Below are positions 26,588-35,224 of a stretch of 64,000 bases of DNA, piece by piece. Under the pieces are notes generated by a model that saw only the letters and a list, made by a program, of their open reading frames with translations, did no database searches and was not told the DNA's origin. The position numbers were made by a program, and so were the translations under genes. This DNA comes from Paragemmobacter kunshanensis. GTDB lineage: Bacteria; Pseudomonadota; Alphaproteobacteria; Rhodobacterales; Rhodobacteraceae. The stretch's first letter is position 1. The number at the start of each line of letters is the position of its first letter. The stretch lies in assembly GCF_011059185.1 (NCBI RefSeq), contig NZ_JAALFE010000003.1, positions 124,001-188,000 of the forward strand. Direction: 5' to 3'.

Positions 26588-27556
26588 ATGACCGAGATTT
26601 CCAGCCGGGCCACATTGACCGGCATCCTTCTGGCGATTGGCGGCAGCGCGATGCTGTCGGTCAATGACGTGGCGATCAAGTTCCTGTCGGGGGATTATGC
26701 GCTGCATCAGGTGATCCTGATCCGGGCGGGAGTGGGGATGATCTTCCTGCTGGGCCTGATGCATTTTTCCGGCACCGGATTCCGGCAGATCCTGACGCGA
26801 CGCGGGCGGGATCATCTGATCCGGGTCGGATTCGTGATGGTGTCGAATGTCTGCTATTTCCTTGGGCTGGCGGCGCTGCCCCTGGCGGATGCGGTAGCGA
26901 TTGCCTTCGTGTCGCCCTTGCTGGTGACGCTGCTTTCGGTGGTGGTTCTGGGCGAGGCGGTGGGGCCGAGGCGCTGGGCGGCGGTGGCGGTGGGGATGCT
27001 GGGCGTGGTGGTGATGCTGCGGCCGGGGACGGGGGTGATCCAGCCTGCGGCGATCCTCGTGCTGATTTCGGCCTTCTGCTATGCGTCGAGCCATATGATG
27101 ACGCGGCGGATGAAGGATACGGAAAGCGCGATGACGCTGTCCTTCTATGTGCAATGCGGGTTCATTCTGGTGTCCACCTCCATGGGGCTGGTGGTGGGGG
27201 ATGGGCATCTGGCGGGGTCGTCCGATGCCTCGCTGGCCTTTCTGTTCCGGACATGGGTCTGGCCGCCGATGGCGGATTGGCCCTGGTTCCTGGCGACCGG
27301 GCTTTCGGTGGCGATCGGGGGGCTGATGGTGAGCCAGGCCTATCGGACGCTGGAGGCGGCGCTGGTGGCACCGTTCGAATATGCGGCGATGCCGCTGGCG
27401 ATCTTCTGGGGGGTGTTGATCTTTGGCACCTGGCCCGATCTGATGGCGGCGCTGGGGATTGCCCTGATCTGCGGGGCGGGCCTTTACACGCTGTGGCGCG
27501 AGACGGTGCGCCGGAAGAAGGATGTGACGGGTGATCCCAGAGGCGGTGGTCTTTGA
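26588..27556 (+). CDS. DMT superfamily (EamA) transporter
   Basis: A 322-residue inner-membrane protein with ten predicted spans in two EamA repeats (TGILLAIGGSAMLSVNDVAI and PAAILVLISAFCYASSHMMT begin the halves). It probably exports or imports a small metabolite; the substrate is unknown. The start ATG at 26588 is preceded by weak ribosome-binding sequence only. Its 3' end overlaps the next gene by 26 nt, suggesting coupling with the HAD phosphatase. A second DMT transporter of different sequence is encoded at 35.2-36.2 kb. Confidence 0.88.
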   Translation: MTEISSRATLTGILLAIGGSAMLSVNDVAIKFLSGDYALHQVILIRAGVGMIFLLGLMHFSGTGFRQILTRRGRDHLIRVGFVMVSNVCYFLGLAALPLADAVAIAFVSPLLVTLLSVVVLGEAVGPRRWAAVAVGMLGVVVMLRPGTGVIQPAAILVLISAFCYASSHMMTRRMKDTESAMTLSFYVQCGFILVSTSMGLVVGDGHLAGSSDASLAFLFRTWVWPPMADWPWFLATGLSVAIGGLMVSQAYRTLEAALVAPFEYAAMPLAIFWGVLIFGTWPDLMAALGIALICGAGLYTLWRETVRRKKDVTGDPRGGGL

Positions 27557-28154
27557 CATCGGCAATGTGCTGCTGGAATGGCAGCCGGAGCGGTTCTATG
27601 ACCGCGAGATCGGCGAGGCGCGGCGGCGGCGGCTGTTTGCCGAGGTCGATCTGGCAGGGATGAATGACGGGGTCGATCTGGGCGCGCCCTTTGCCGCATC
27701 GGTGGAGACGCTGGCCGAGACGCATCCGGACTGGGCGCCGGAGATCCGGATGTGGCGGGATCGGTGGTTCGAGATCGCGCATCCGCCCATCGACGGGTCG
27801 ATCCGGTTGCTGCGGGCGCTGAAGGCGCGGGGGGTGCCGGTGTTGGCGCTGACGAATTTCGGGCGCGAGACATTCGATGCGGCGGTGGAGCGGTTGCCGT
27901 TTCTGGCAGAGTTCGACAGGGCATGGGTCAGTGGCCGGATGGGGGTGATGAAGCCCGATCCGGCGATCTTTGCCGCGCTGGAGGCGGAAAGCGGGATTGC
28001 GCCGGAGCGGTTGATCTTTACCGATGACCGGGCGGACAATATCGCCGCCGCGGCGGCGCGGGGCTGGCAGACGCATCTGTTCGAGGGATGGCAGGGCTGG
28101 GCGGCGCGGCTGGTGGCGGCGGGTATGCTGGACAGGACGGAGGCAGGGTTGTGA
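27531..28154 (+). CDS. HAD-IA family hydrolase
   Basis: A 207-residue haloacid-dehalogenase-type phosphatase. The nucleophile is D9 in VVFDIGNVL, motif II is the LALTNFGRE segment, motif III K is in MGVMKPDPAIF and the acidic motif IV is FTDDRADNI. The substrate is unknown; related proteins are described as phosphoglycolate-like or 2-haloacid-type enzymes. The start is GTG 27531 inside the end of the transporter gene. The stop overlaps the start of the next gene (GTGA), so transporter, HAD and ornithine cyclodeaminase-like protein form one tightly coupled operon. Confidence 0.85.
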   Translation: MIPEAVVFDIGNVLLEWQPERFYDREIGEARRRRLFAEVDLAGMNDGVDLGAPFAASVETLAETHPDWAPEIRMWRDRWFEIAHPPIDGSIRLLRALKARGVPVLALTNFGRETFDAAVERLPFLAEFDRAWVSGRMGVMKPDPAIFAALEAESGIAPERLIFTDDRADNIAAAAARGWQTHLFEGWQGWAARLVAAGMLDRTEAGL

Positions 28155-29050
28155 GCGTGGATTTCGTGCCCTTCGAGGCAGAGCGGCTGTTGACCTGGGC
28201 GGGGCTGCTGGCGGCCTTCGAGGTGGGGCATCGGCTGCCCAAGCCCGATATCAAGGATCTGTTCGTCTATCGCGGGGCGGACACGATCCTGGACCGGGCG
28301 ACATGGATCGACGGGCTGGGCGCGCTGGTGAAGGTGGCCACGGTGGTGCCGGGGAATGTGGCGCGGGGCAAGCCCACGATCCATGGGGCGGTGACGCTGT
28401 ATGACGATGTGACCGGGGAACTGACGGGGCTGGTCGATTTCCATCTGGTGACGAAGTGGAAGACGGCGGGGGACAGCCTGTTCGCGGCCAGCCGCCTTGC
28501 GCGCAGGGATGCGCGGCGGTTCCTGCTGGTGGGGGCGGGGAATGTGGCGCGGTCGATGGTGGATGCCTACCGGTCGATCTTTCCAGAGGCGGAATTCACG
28601 GTCTGGAGCCGGTCGCGCGAGAGTGCGGCGGCGATGGGCCTGCCGGTGGCCGATGATCTGGAAACTGCGGTGAAGGCGGCGGATGTGATCTGCACCGCCA
28701 CGATGGCGACAGAGCCGCTGATCAGGGGAGAGTGGTTGCAGCCGGGCCAGCATCTGGATCTGATCGGGGCCTACAAGCCCGGCATGCGCGAGGTGGACGA
28801 TACCGCGATGCAGCGGGCGCGGGTGTTCGTCGATGCGCGGGCGACGACGCTGCATCACATTGGCGAGTTGATCGAGCCGCTGAAATCGGGCGCGATCACG
28901 GAAGGCGATATCGTGGCCGATTACTATGATGATCCGGCGACGTTCTCCCGCCGGTCGGCGGAGGAGATCACCCTCGCCAAGAATGGCGGCGGGGCGCATC
29001 TTGATCTGATGACGGCGCTGTACATCCAGAGGGCCTGGCGCGCGCGCTGA
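28151..29050 (+). CDS. Ornithine cyclodeaminase/mu-crystallin family protein
   Basis: A 299-residue NAD(P)-binding protein. The Rossmann motif is FLLVGAGNVARSMVDAY, and the substrate-loop Lys is in LGALVKVATVVPGN, followed by LVDFHLVTKWKTAGDS. Family members include ornithine cyclodeaminase, alanine dehydrogenase and ketimine reductases, so the exact reaction is uncertain; an amino- or imino-acid substrate is likely. The start is the GTG at 28151 overlapping the HAD stop, with another GTG two codons later. Frames upstream of that lie in the HAD gene and are rejected. Confidence 0.88.
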   Translation: MSVDFVPFEAERLLTWAGLLAAFEVGHRLPKPDIKDLFVYRGADTILDRATWIDGLGALVKVATVVPGNVARGKPTIHGAVTLYDDVTGELTGLVDFHLVTKWKTAGDSLFAASRLARRDARRFLLVGAGNVARSMVDAYRSIFPEAEFTVWSRSRESAAAMGLPVADDLETAVKAADVICTATMATEPLIRGEWLQPGQHLDLIGAYKPGMREVDDTAMQRARVFVDARATTLHHIGELIEPLKSGAITEGDIVADYYDDPATFSRRSAEEITLAKNGGGAHLDLMTALYIQRAWRAR

Positions 29051-29084
29051 GGCGCGAAAGGCGGCGGGGCGGGAAGGGATCGGG

Positions 29085-29957
29085 ATGGACATACGCTGGT
29101 TGCAGGATTTTCTGGCGCTGGCCGAGTTGCGCAACTTCACCCGCGCGGCCGAGTTCCGCAATCTTTCGCAGGCGGCGTTTTCGCGGCGGATCCAGTCGCT
29201 GGAACATTGGGTGGGCACGGCGCTGGTGGTGAAGGGATCGCAGCCCGTGCGGCTGACCGAGGCAGGCGAGCAGTTCCGCGAAGGGGCGGGCGCGTCGGTG
29301 GAGCGGCTGCTGGAGACGCGGGCCGCGATCCGGGGCAGCCAGTTCGAAGTGATGAGCCAGATCCGGCTGGCCATGCCCAATGTGCTGGCGCGCAGCGATT
29401 TCCGGCGGATTCTGGCGGTGATCGGGCCGAAGGTGCGCAGTTCCTTTTCGGTGATCGTGGGCACGACGGCCGAGGTGACGGCGCGCTATCTGGCGGGGGA
29501 TGCGGATATCCTTCTGGCGCATGATTGCCCGGCGCTGCCCAGCCATGAGACATTGGCCACGCAGGAAAGGGCGGTGCTGCGGGCGGACCGGTTCCTGCCC
29601 TATGCGGCGCGGGGGCAGGATTTCGGCTTTCCCGGCACGCCGAAGGCGCCCTTTCCCCTGATCGCCTATGCGCAGCGGGCCTATTTCGCGCGGCTTTTCG
29701 AACATGTGATCGAACGGGGCGGGGGGGTGCTGTCCTATCGGCTGGCGGTGCAGTGCGACATGTCGGATGTGCTGAAAGAGGTCATCGCGGCGGGGCATGG
29801 CGTGGGCTGGCTGCCCGAAAGTGCGGTGGAGCCGGGGGCGGGTCTTGTGGCGCTGGGCGGGGCGGAATGGGAATTGCCGCTGGAGATCTGCGCCTTTCGC
29901 CCGCGCCGGGCGGCGGGGCCGAAGCTGGATGCGCTTTGGGGGGCCTTGCAGGGCTAG
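29085..29957 (+). CDS. LysR family transcriptional regulator (HypT/YjiE-like)
   Basis: A 290-residue LysR regulator with an N-terminal winged HTH (WLQDFLALAELRNFTRAAEF, SQAAFSRRIQSLEHWVGTAL). The unusually long first helix and FRNLSQAAFSRRI wording resemble HypT/YjiE-type LysR proteins rather than classical ones. The gene lies 110 nt upstream of aspA on the same strand, so control of aspartase expression is a natural guess but unproven. The start ATG at 29085 follows GGGAAGGGATCGGG. Confidence 0.88.
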   Translation: MDIRWLQDFLALAELRNFTRAAEFRNLSQAAFSRRIQSLEHWVGTALVVKGSQPVRLTEAGEQFREGAGASVERLLETRAAIRGSQFEVMSQIRLAMPNVLARSDFRRILAVIGPKVRSSFSVIVGTTAEVTARYLAGDADILLAHDCPALPSHETLATQERAVLRADRFLPYAARGQDFGFPGTPKAPFPLIAYAQRAYFARLFEHVIERGGGVLSYRLAVQCDMSDVLKEVIAAGHGVGWLPESAVEPGAGLVALGGAEWELPLEICAFRPRRAAGPKLDALWGALQG

Positions 29958-30067
29958 GTGGTTCAACGTCTTTGGGGCCTGCATGGGCCATGCAGGATTT
30001 GCATTGGACCGATGGGCGGGTGCCGGTGCAGGTCTGCGCCAATGCGATTGGCCAGAGGATGCGCCCC

Positions 30068-31459
30068 ATGATGATGCATGATATCCGCCGCGAGGAAGAC
30101 AGCCTTGGTCCGATGGACCTGCCGCGAACCTGCCTCTGGGGGATCCATACCCAGCGTGCGATCGAGAATTTCCCGATCTCGGGCCTGCCGCTTTCGACTT
30201 TCCCGGAATTCATCCGTGCGCTGGCCTGGGTGAAGAAGGCGGCGGCGCGGGCCAATCTGGCGCTTGGGGTGCTGTCGGCGGAAAAGGCGCGGGTGATCGA
30301 GGAGGTCTGCGACGAGATCGCCGCCGGGCGCTGGCATGAGGCGTTCCGCGTGGACATGATCCAGGGCGGGGCCGGCACATCGACCAACATGAATGCCAAT
30401 GAGGTGATCGCGAATCTTGGCCTGCTGAAGATGGGCCATCGCGCGGGGGATTACGCGCATCTGCACCCGAATGACGATGTGAACCGGTCGCAATCCACCA
30501 ATGACGTCTATCCCACGGCGATGCGGCTGGCGATCGTCAGCCAGTGCGAGGCGTTCCGCGCGGCGCAGTCGCGGCTGGCGGATGCCTTTGGCGAAAGGGC
30601 GGTGGCCTTTGCGCAGGTGCGCAAGATCGGGCGGACGCAGTTGCAGGATGCGGTGCCCATGACGCTGGGCCAGGAATTCGCGGGCTTTGCCGTGACGATC
30701 CGCGAGGATGTGGAGATCATCGGGCGGCTGTCGAACCTGCTTCTGGAGGTGAACCTGGGCGGCACGGCCATCGGGACGCGGGTGAACACGCCCGACGGCT
30801 ATGCCGAGGCGGCGGTGGCGGAACTGGCGCTGGTGACGGGGCTGCCGGTGAAGCTGGCGGGCGACCTGATCGAGGCGAGCAGCGATTGCGGGGCCTATGT
30901 CACCTTTTCCGGCGTGCTGAAGCGGATCGCGGTGAAGCTGTCGAAGATCTGCAACGATCTGCGGTTGCTGTCATCCGGGCCAAGGTCGGGCTTCAACGAG
31001 ATCCGCCTGCCTGCGGTGCAGGCGGGATCGTCGATCATGCCGGGCAAGATCAACCCGGTGATCCCGGAAGTGGTCAACCAGGTGGCGTTTCAGGTGATCG
31101 GCAATGATCTGACGGTGACGATGGCGGCCGAGGCGGGGCAGTTGCAACTGAACGCGTTTGAGCCGGTGATCGTGCTGAACGTGCTGCAATCCATGCGGAT
31201 CCTGATGCAGGCGATGGATACGCTGGCCACGCGCTGCGTGGCGGGGATCGAGGCGAATGTCGCGCAATGCGAGGGGGCGCTGGAGAACAGCCTGGTGCTG
31301 GCGACGATGCTGGTGCCCCATATCGGCTATGCCAAGGCCGCCAGCGTGGCCAAGCTCGCGCTGGCCGAGGGGGCATCGGTCGCGGCGACGGTGGTGAAGC
31401 TGGGCTATGCCGATGAGGCGGGGGCGGCGGCGATGCTGGCCGATCTGCCGGCAGGGTGA
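30068..31459 (+). CDS. aspA: Aspartate ammonia-lyase (aspartase)
   Basis: A 463-residue member of the aspartase/fumarase superfamily that deaminates L-aspartate to fumarate and ammonia. The signature GSSIMPGKINP is at 320-330 and its Ser is the catalytic base. GAGTSTNMNANEVIANLG and GRTQLQDAVPMTLGQEF follow E. coli aspartase closely and favour aspartase over class II fumarase. Three consecutive ATG codons at 30068-30076 form the start, with AGAGGA upstream; I take the first. The long in-frame extension upstream crosses the LysR gene and is rejected. A HypT-like LysR gene precedes it. Confidence 0.93.
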   Translation: MMMHDIRREEDSLGPMDLPRTCLWGIHTQRAIENFPISGLPLSTFPEFIRALAWVKKAAARANLALGVLSAEKARVIEEVCDEIAAGRWHEAFRVDMIQGGAGTSTNMNANEVIANLGLLKMGHRAGDYAHLHPNDDVNRSQSTNDVYPTAMRLAIVSQCEAFRAAQSRLADAFGERAVAFAQVRKIGRTQLQDAVPMTLGQEFAGFAVTIREDVEIIGRLSNLLLEVNLGGTAIGTRVNTPDGYAEAAVAELALVTGLPVKLAGDLIEASSDCGAYVTFSGVLKRIAVKLSKICNDLRLLSSGPRSGFNEIRLPAVQAGSSIMPGKINPVIPEVVNQVAFQVIGNDLTVTMAAEAGQLQLNAFEPVIVLNVLQSMRILMQAMDTLATRCVAGIEANVAQCEGALENSLVLATMLVPHIGYAKAASVAKLALAEGASVAATVVKLGYADEAGAAAMLADLPAG

Positions 31460-31469
31460 TCCGCGCGGA

Positions 31470-32600
31470 TCAGGCGGGGGTCAGGAAGGCGCGGATTTCG
31501 TCGGCGCGGGACAGCGTATCGGCATGGCCAAGGTCGATCAGCGCGCCGACATAGCCCGGTTCGAACATCAGGTAGCTTTCGATCCGGGCATCGCCCCCGG
31601 AATAGCCGATGCTGCGCAGCAGAAGGCGCAGGGAGCGGGGCATTTCCCCGGCATGGGCCTTGGCCAGATCGCGGATGTCGCGCGAGGGGGCGATGGACAT
31701 CGCGTCGATCACGCGCAGGCGGGTCTTGGCGCGGGCCTCGTCCGAGAGCAGGGAAATGGTGTGGTTGATGCGTTCCAGCCGTTCGACATCGGCCTCGAGA
31801 TTGTCGTTGAAAAGGATGTCGAGCGCGTGGCCCGCGATTTCGCCGAGGCTTGGCTGGGTGGAGCGGCGGGGGCCTACGGCATGGTCGCGCGTGCCGACGA
31901 CAAGGATGCGGTCCGCGCCGGTATGGATGGCGGGCGAGAGGGGCGAGGTTGTCCTGAGCGCGCCATCGCCGAAATAGCGGTTGTCCAGATGCACGGGCGC
32001 AAAGGCGAAGGGCAGCGCCGCCGAGGCGAGGATGTGATCGGCCCGCAGCACCGCGCTTTCGCCAAGGCGGCGGGCGCGGGACCAGGGGCGGAGGCTGTCA
32101 TCGCCCTGAAAGAAGGTGGTCGAGGTGCCGTCGGAATAGCTGGAGGTGGTGATGCAGAGCGCGTGCAGCGCACCCGAGCGGATCGCGCGGCGCAGGTGTT
32201 TCTGGCTGAATTCACGTTCGAGAAGGGCGCGGAGCGGGCTGTAATCGAGCAGGCCCCCCGTCACCCGCAGGCCAAGCTGGCCGAGGACCAGCGTCATGGC
32301 CCAGCGGGAACTGCGGGCCAGCATGGGCAGGGCGCGCGAATCGTAGATGGATTGGCAGTGCAAGGATCGCCAGAGGGATTCGAGCCGTTCGGCCCCCAGC
32401 CGGAAATCGACCGATGTCATGGCGATGGAAGCGGCGTTGATCGCCCCCACCGAGGAACCGCAGACGATCTGGAAGGGCGAGCGCTGGCCATCGGTGATTT
32501 CGGCAATCGCGCGCAGGACGCCCACATGATAGGCCCCCCGCGCCCCGCCCCCTTGCAGGACCAGCGCAATCTTCGGGGGCTGATCGGCCCTTGCCGACAT
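31470..32600 (-). CDS. Patatin-like phospholipase
   Basis: A 376-residue patatin-family lipid acyl hydrolase. The oxyanion loop is GGGARGAYHVG (17-27), the nucleophile is S50 in GSSVG, and the catalytic Asp is D212 in GDGALR, so the Ser-Asp dyad is complete. No signal peptide is visible, pointing to cytoplasmic or inner-membrane-surface action on phospholipids or storage granule lipids. The C-terminal third (from about 290) is a family-specific extension. Convergent with aspA (10 nt between stops). The start ATG at 32600 has GGAGATGGC just upstream. Confidence 0.9.
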   Translation of the reverse strand: MSARADQPPKIALVLQGGGARGAYHVGVLRAIAEITDGQRSPFQIVCGSSVGAINAASIAMTSVDFRLGAERLESLWRSLHCQSIYDSRALPMLARSSRWAMTLVLGQLGLRVTGGLLDYSPLRALLEREFSQKHLRRAIRSGALHALCITTSSYSDGTSTTFFQGDDSLRPWSRARRLGESAVLRADHILASAALPFAFAPVHLDNRYFGDGALRTTSPLSPAIHTGADRILVVGTRDHAVGPRRSTQPSLGEIAGHALDILFNDNLEADVERLERINHTISLLSDEARAKTRLRVIDAMSIAPSRDIRDLAKAHAGEMPRSLRLLLRSIGYSGGDARIESYLMFEPGYVGALIDLGHADTLSRADEIRAFLTPA

Positions 32601-32738
32601 CTGCCATCTCCTTCGTGACCGGATGCCACCGGAAGGAGCGTAACGCAGCCGGGGCAGATTGCTAAGAACGACCCGGCTGCAATTTTGTTCAGTTTTGCGT
32701 GGTTTCGCGGGTGGCCCCGGGGGCCACCTGCAACAGGA

Positions 32739-34907
32739 TCAATCCACCTTGCCGATGGTCCAGAACAGGGTTTCGCCCGAACTGTCATCCACGCCGTCAT
32801 TGTCGGTCACGACCCAGCCCTGGCCTTCGGCGTCGATGGCGAAGCCTTCGACCTTGTCGGGAACGAAACCGTTCAGAATGGCAAGATCGGGCAGAAGGTC
32901 GCGCACCATCTCTTTGGTGACGACGGGCAGGGGGCCGCCGAGTTCGGCCGGTTGCAGCGCCGAGGCGGGGATGCGGTAGAGCCGCTTCACCTGTGCGCGG
33001 TCGGCGATCTGGTTGTCGCGTTCAAGGACATAGACCCAATCGCCATGGGCGGTGATTTCGGACAGGCCCATCCATGCGCCTTCGGCCGGGGTTTCCAGCG
33101 GGTAGTGGACGGCCCCCCAGGTTTCATCGCCGATGTCATAGGAAACCAGCTTGACCATGCCCGCCGGATCATCCTGCCATTCGCGCTGCATCGCCAGCCA
33201 GAGCCTGTCGCCCATCACGGTGATGCCTTCCATGCCGAAGCGGATCTCGTTGTCGAGCAGGGCTTCGGGCAGGGCGATGGATTGGGTGATGGCACCCTCT
33301 GCATCGACATGATGGATCGCATGCGGGATCAGGCGGTCGCTGCGGCCCTCGCTGGCCAGCCAGAAGCCGCCTTCGCCATCGGGGGCGATGCCTTCGAGAT
33401 CGAGGAGCTGGGCCGGTTGGCCGCCGCGGGTGATGTCGATCGCGGCTGTGATGCGGGCGGGGGTGGTGGTGGTGTCGATGCGATAGATGCGTGGCATGCT
33501 GCCATAGACGCTGTCCGACACGGCGAAAAGCTCGCCCGGGCCAGCCCCGGCGGCGAGGCCCGACAGGGCCCCCCAGCCGATCAGGGGATCGCTGCCTTCG
33601 CTGGTCAGCATCGGATAGGCGGGGCTGCCTTCGGCGTGTTCGAAAAGCATCACATGCGCGGGGGCAAGCCCGTCGGCGCGCAGGTCCACCTCGTTTGCCG
33701 TGGCAAGGAGGTTGCGGGCAGGGATGGCTGCCAGCCCTTCGGGGCTGATCCCGGAGGGCAGGAGTTGGCGCAGCGCGGGCGCGGCCGGATCGGTGACATC
33801 GTAGACGGCGATCATCGAGCCGCGTTCGGAGGCCACGAAGAGATGCGGCACGCCGTCGAACGTAGCGAAGGCTAGTCCTTCGGGTTCCACCCCCTTTGAG
33901 CCGGAGCGATGTTCGGGATAGTGGCCGATGGCGGCGATGGCGCGTTCGAGGCTGGCCCCGGCTTCGAAGACGGGGGTGCCATCCTTGCGCCAGATGGTGA
34001 AGCCGCGCGCACCGCCGTTGTAATCGCCTTCATTGGCGGTGGCGAAGTGATCGGCGTCGATCCATTTCACGGCATCGGGTTCGCGGAGGACGGATGTCAG
34101 GCTGCCGGTGAAATCGAGACGGCCGTCGCGGCGCGTGTCGATCCCGGCCAGATCAACCGATCCGGCGCTGAAATGGGTGGCAACCGCACCATCCGCGCCG
34201 ATGACGACGATTTCGTTGTTTTCCTGCAGCGTCACGACGATCTCGCCCGCCGCGTTCACATCGAGGAATTCGGGTTCCGGATCTTCGGGGGCGATGGCGG
34301 CAAGGCCCGTCAGGCCGATGCGCTGCTGCGCGGCGCAATCCATCGCGCCGTCCAGGACCGGGATCTTGACGACATAACCGGCGGGCATCTGCGGCAGGGC
34401 GCCGTCATTCAGATCTTCGTCGCGTTCGTTTTCCACCGCGATGGCGATGAAGCCGCCATCCGCGGCCCGGGCCACGGCATCCGGCTGGCCGCCGATATCG
34501 CATTCCGCGGCGATGCTGCGCGAGGCGAGGTCGACCATCACGACCTTGCCCGAGGGATTGGTGAAGCTTTCGGATGTGTTGACCCCGGCAAAGGCGCGGT
34601 TGCCGATGACGACCGTGGTCGTCGGTTCGCCGCCCATGGCGATGTTGCCCAGCGGTTTCGGTGCGCGGGGATCGGTGATGTCAACGAGGCCAAGAACGCC
34701 GAGCGGGCTGTCGGAATAGATCAGCGTCATGCCGTCTTCGGTGGCGGTGATGATCTCGGCGCTGCTTTCGCGCGCGGTGTCCTCGCCTTCGGCCATGTTC
34801 GCGGGGGTGGCGAAGGTGGCGATCCGGTTGAAGACAGGATCCGCCGCAACCGGAAGCGCCGAGGCAAGGGCAAGCGCGGATGACAGGCAGGCAAGGCGGC
34901 GTGACAT
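32739..34907 (-). CDS. Exported phytase-like esterase / beta-propeller protein
   Basis: A 722-residue secreted protein with a signal peptide (MSRRLACLSSALALASALPV, cleaved after VAA). The first 350 residues look like a repeated beta-propeller (VVIGNRAFAGVNTSESFTNP, GFIAIAVENERDED). The second half holds LDLEGIAPDGEGGFWLASEG and GMEGITVMGDRLWLAMQREW, typical of the 'esterase-like activity of phytase' family. It would act in the periplasm or outside, possibly releasing phosphate or cleaving esters. ATG 34907 is the start; the in-frame extension is not signal-like. A candidate Pho box lies 67 nt upstream, in line with a phosphate-scavenging role. Confidence 0.75.
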   Translation of the reverse strand: MSRRLACLSSALALASALPVAADPVFNRIATFATPANMAEGEDTARESSAEIITATEDGMTLIYSDSPLGVLGLVDITDPRAPKPLGNIAMGGEPTTTVVIGNRAFAGVNTSESFTNPSGKVVMVDLASRSIAAECDIGGQPDAVARAADGGFIAIAVENERDEDLNDGALPQMPAGYVVKIPVLDGAMDCAAQQRIGLTGLAAIAPEDPEPEFLDVNAAGEIVVTLQENNEIVVIGADGAVATHFSAGSVDLAGIDTRRDGRLDFTGSLTSVLREPDAVKWIDADHFATANEGDYNGGARGFTIWRKDGTPVFEAGASLERAIAAIGHYPEHRSGSKGVEPEGLAFATFDGVPHLFVASERGSMIAVYDVTDPAAPALRQLLPSGISPEGLAAIPARNLLATANEVDLRADGLAPAHVMLFEHAEGSPAYPMLTSEGSDPLIGWGALSGLAAGAGPGELFAVSDSVYGSMPRIYRIDTTTTPARITAAIDITRGGQPAQLLDLEGIAPDGEGGFWLASEGRSDRLIPHAIHHVDAEGAITQSIALPEALLDNEIRFGMEGITVMGDRLWLAMQREWQDDPAGMVKLVSYDIGDETWGAVHYPLETPAEGAWMGLSEITAHGDWVYVLERDNQIADRAQVKRLYRIPASALQPAELGGPLPVVTKEMVRDLLPDLAILNGFVPDKVEGFAIDAEGQGWVVTDNDGVDDSSGETLFWTIGKVD

Positions 34908-34973
34908 GGCACACTCCGTTCTGTTTCGATGCCCGTCCAGTGACAGTGGCCTGTATCGGGCGTTCGACAGGGA

Positions 34974-34991
34974 GGTGAAAGCTTTGTGACA
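34974..34991 (-). promoter_or_regulatory. Candidate PhoB-binding site (Pho box)
   Basis: Read on the minus strand, TGTCACA-AAGC-TTTCACC forms two direct repeats with an 11-bp period, close to the CTGTCAT-type half-sites of the Pho box. It lies 67 nt upstream of the ATG of the phytase-like gene. The second half-site is imperfect (TTTCAC), so this is a candidate only. Confidence 0.4.
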
Positions 34992-35086
34992 GACAGGCCG
35001 CGGCACAGAAAGCGGGGCCGGGTCCGTGGTGGCATGCGAGGCGGTTTCCGCCTGAGCCTGGGTAAGGTTTTTCGGGATTCTTTATT

Positions 35087-35163
35087 TGGTCGGAGCGAGA
35101 GGATTCGAACCTCCGACCCCCTGCTCCCGAAGCAGGTGCGCTACCAGGCTGCGCTACGCTCCG
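35087..35163 (-). tRNA. tRNA-Pro (anticodon CGG)
   Basis: On the minus strand a 77-nt cloverleaf runs from 35163 to the encoded CCA at 35087-35089. The 7-bp acceptor stem pairs CGGAGCG with CGCTCCG. The anticodon arm loop is TTCGGGA with CGG at 35129-35127, reading proline CCG codons, which fits the high GC content. The T arm GGTTCGAATCC is canonical. Downstream of the 3' end there is a short T/A-rich run but no obvious hairpin. Confidence 0.96.
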
Positions 35164-35224
35164 ACCGTGGGGGTGGGTTACAGCCCCGCCGGAGCATTTG
35201 CAAGGGGGCTTGGGCGGGGTTGTG

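Noticed and set aside
30068-31459. Class II fumarase instead of aspartase
   Set aside because: Long blocks (GRTQLQDAVPMTLGQEF, EASSDCGAYV) follow aspartase wording more closely than FumC.
35164-35224. Further tRNAs or an integrated element next to tRNA-Pro
   Set aside because: No second cloverleaf, integrase gene or partial tRNA duplicate was found on either side.
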